Positions 63,677 through 64,000 of a stretch of DNA of 64,000 nucleotides are shown in pieces. How positions within the stretch are numbered: the stretch's first letter is position 1; every line of letters begins with the position of its first letter. The DNA is taken from assembly GCF_020618775.1 (NCBI RefSeq), contig NZ_JAESVB010000002.1:62001-126000 (forward strand), given 5' to 3'. A program made the position numbers and the translations under genes. This DNA comes from Acidisoma silvae. Lineage in GTDB: Bacteria; Pseudomonadota; Alphaproteobacteria; Acetobacterales; Acetobacteraceae. The notes beneath the pieces are model-generated. The model did not search any database. It was given only the letters and a program-made list of their open reading frames with translations, and was not told the DNA's origin.

Positions 63677-64000
63677 TGCGCGGCCTCCACCATCCAGGCG
63701 CAGAGTGCGGGGAAGCTGATGCCGATATGCGCCGCCTGTTCCGGCAGCAGCGAGGTCGGCGTCAGGCCCGGCTGCGTATTCACTTCCAGCAGCACGAGGC
63801 GGCCGGGCGCACCCGCCGTATCGTCATAGCGGAAGTCCGAGCGGGAGGCGCCGGCGCAGCCCAGCGCCTGATGCGCGCGCAAAGCGACGTCCATCGCCTG
63901 TTCGGTGATCGTCTCCGGCACCTGAGCCGGAATGACATGGAAGGAGCCGCCTTCGGCATATTTCGATTCATAGTCGTAGAAGGCGTGGCTGGCCTTGATT
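63664..64000 (-). CDS. ddl: D-alanine--D-alanine ligase, C-terminal part only
   Basis: The frame is open through the window edge, so the gene begins beyond 64000. The 111 residues seen include [25 protein letters not shown] and [20 protein letters not shown], which carries the metal and ATP ligands of the ATP-grasp fold. Ddl makes the D-Ala-D-Ala dipeptide of peptidoglycan. The neighbouring ftsQ, ftsA and ftsZ confirm the standard division and wall gene order. Confidence 0.93.
   Translation of the reverse strand, partial: IKASHAFYDYESKYAEGGSFHVIPAQVPETITEQAMDVALRAHQALGCAGASRSDFRYDDTAGAPGRLVLLEVNTQPGLTPTSLLPEQAAHIGISFPALCAWMVEAAQCRA

Overview
The window is a high-GC proteobacterial chromosome segment. 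The gene order proA-nadD-rsfS-rlmH-gpmI-envC-ctpA-rppH, the ddl-ftsQ-ftsA-ftsZ block and a secreted Hint-domain protein point to an alphaproteobacterium, most likely Acetobacteraceae/Rhodospirillales. That placement is inferred from gene content and not tested by phylogeny. No rRNA, tRNA or CRISPR was seen.

Layout. 1-5.7 kb: the 3' part of a flavoprotein gene, a SorC regulator, a lipocalin and glgC-glgA. 5.8-10.4 kb: an RbsABC-type sugar importer on the minus strand, divergent from an FAH-superfamily enzyme (10.8-11.9 kb). 12-13 kb: an IS30-family element inside a REP-like palindromic repeat. 13.1-14.6 kb: a phospholipase D-family protein. 14.7-22.8 kb: a seven-gene minus-strand operon, nicA-nicB-hnr-UPF0280-DUF1185-DUF1185-marR. 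22.9-26.2 kb: a large secreted protein joining AIDA-like repeats, a pepsin-like two-DTG region and a Hint domain. 26.6-30.4 kb: the sulfate activation genes cysD-cysNC-cysQ, with an HTH domain in frame at the front of CysD. 30.6-34.3 kb: a fused HyuA-HyuB (oxoprolinase-type) protein, then a PhnF-like regulator. 35.3-43.8 kb: dienelactone hydrolase and the conserved rppH-to-proA block. 44.3-47.9 kb: a His-rich RlpA, transketolase and a GlcG-like protein. 48-53.7 kb: a PapA-like acyltransferase behind an RND pump and its adaptor. 54-58.4 kb: a lone receiver protein, treZ and glgX. 58.5-64 kb: an MFS transporter, then ftsZ, ftsA, ftsQ and the end of ddl.

The most interesting system is a probable nicotinate degradation regulon. 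An aerobic-type NicAB dehydrogenase (molybdopterin domain, membrane segment, three c-type hemes) sits in one operon with a relative of the anaerobic 6-hydroxynicotinate reductase. No NicC hydroxylase and no amidohydrolase-type enamidase is present. A 20-bp palindrome at the nicA promoter matches one at the promoter of the distant fused hydantoinase/oxoprolinase gene at 18 of 20 positions, at the same place relative to the proposed -10 box. I infer one regulon: hydroxylate nicotinate, reduce the ring to the lactam 6-oxo-1,4,5,6-tetrahydronicotinate, and possibly open the lactam with an ATP-dependent oxoprolinase-type enzyme. The UPF0280 (ApbE-like) protein may attach a flavin to Hnr.

Other notable points are three copies of a two-hairpin repeat, each between convergent genes; a transposase whose stop codon comes from the target DNA; and an rsfS gene with no ATG, GTG or TTG at its expected start.
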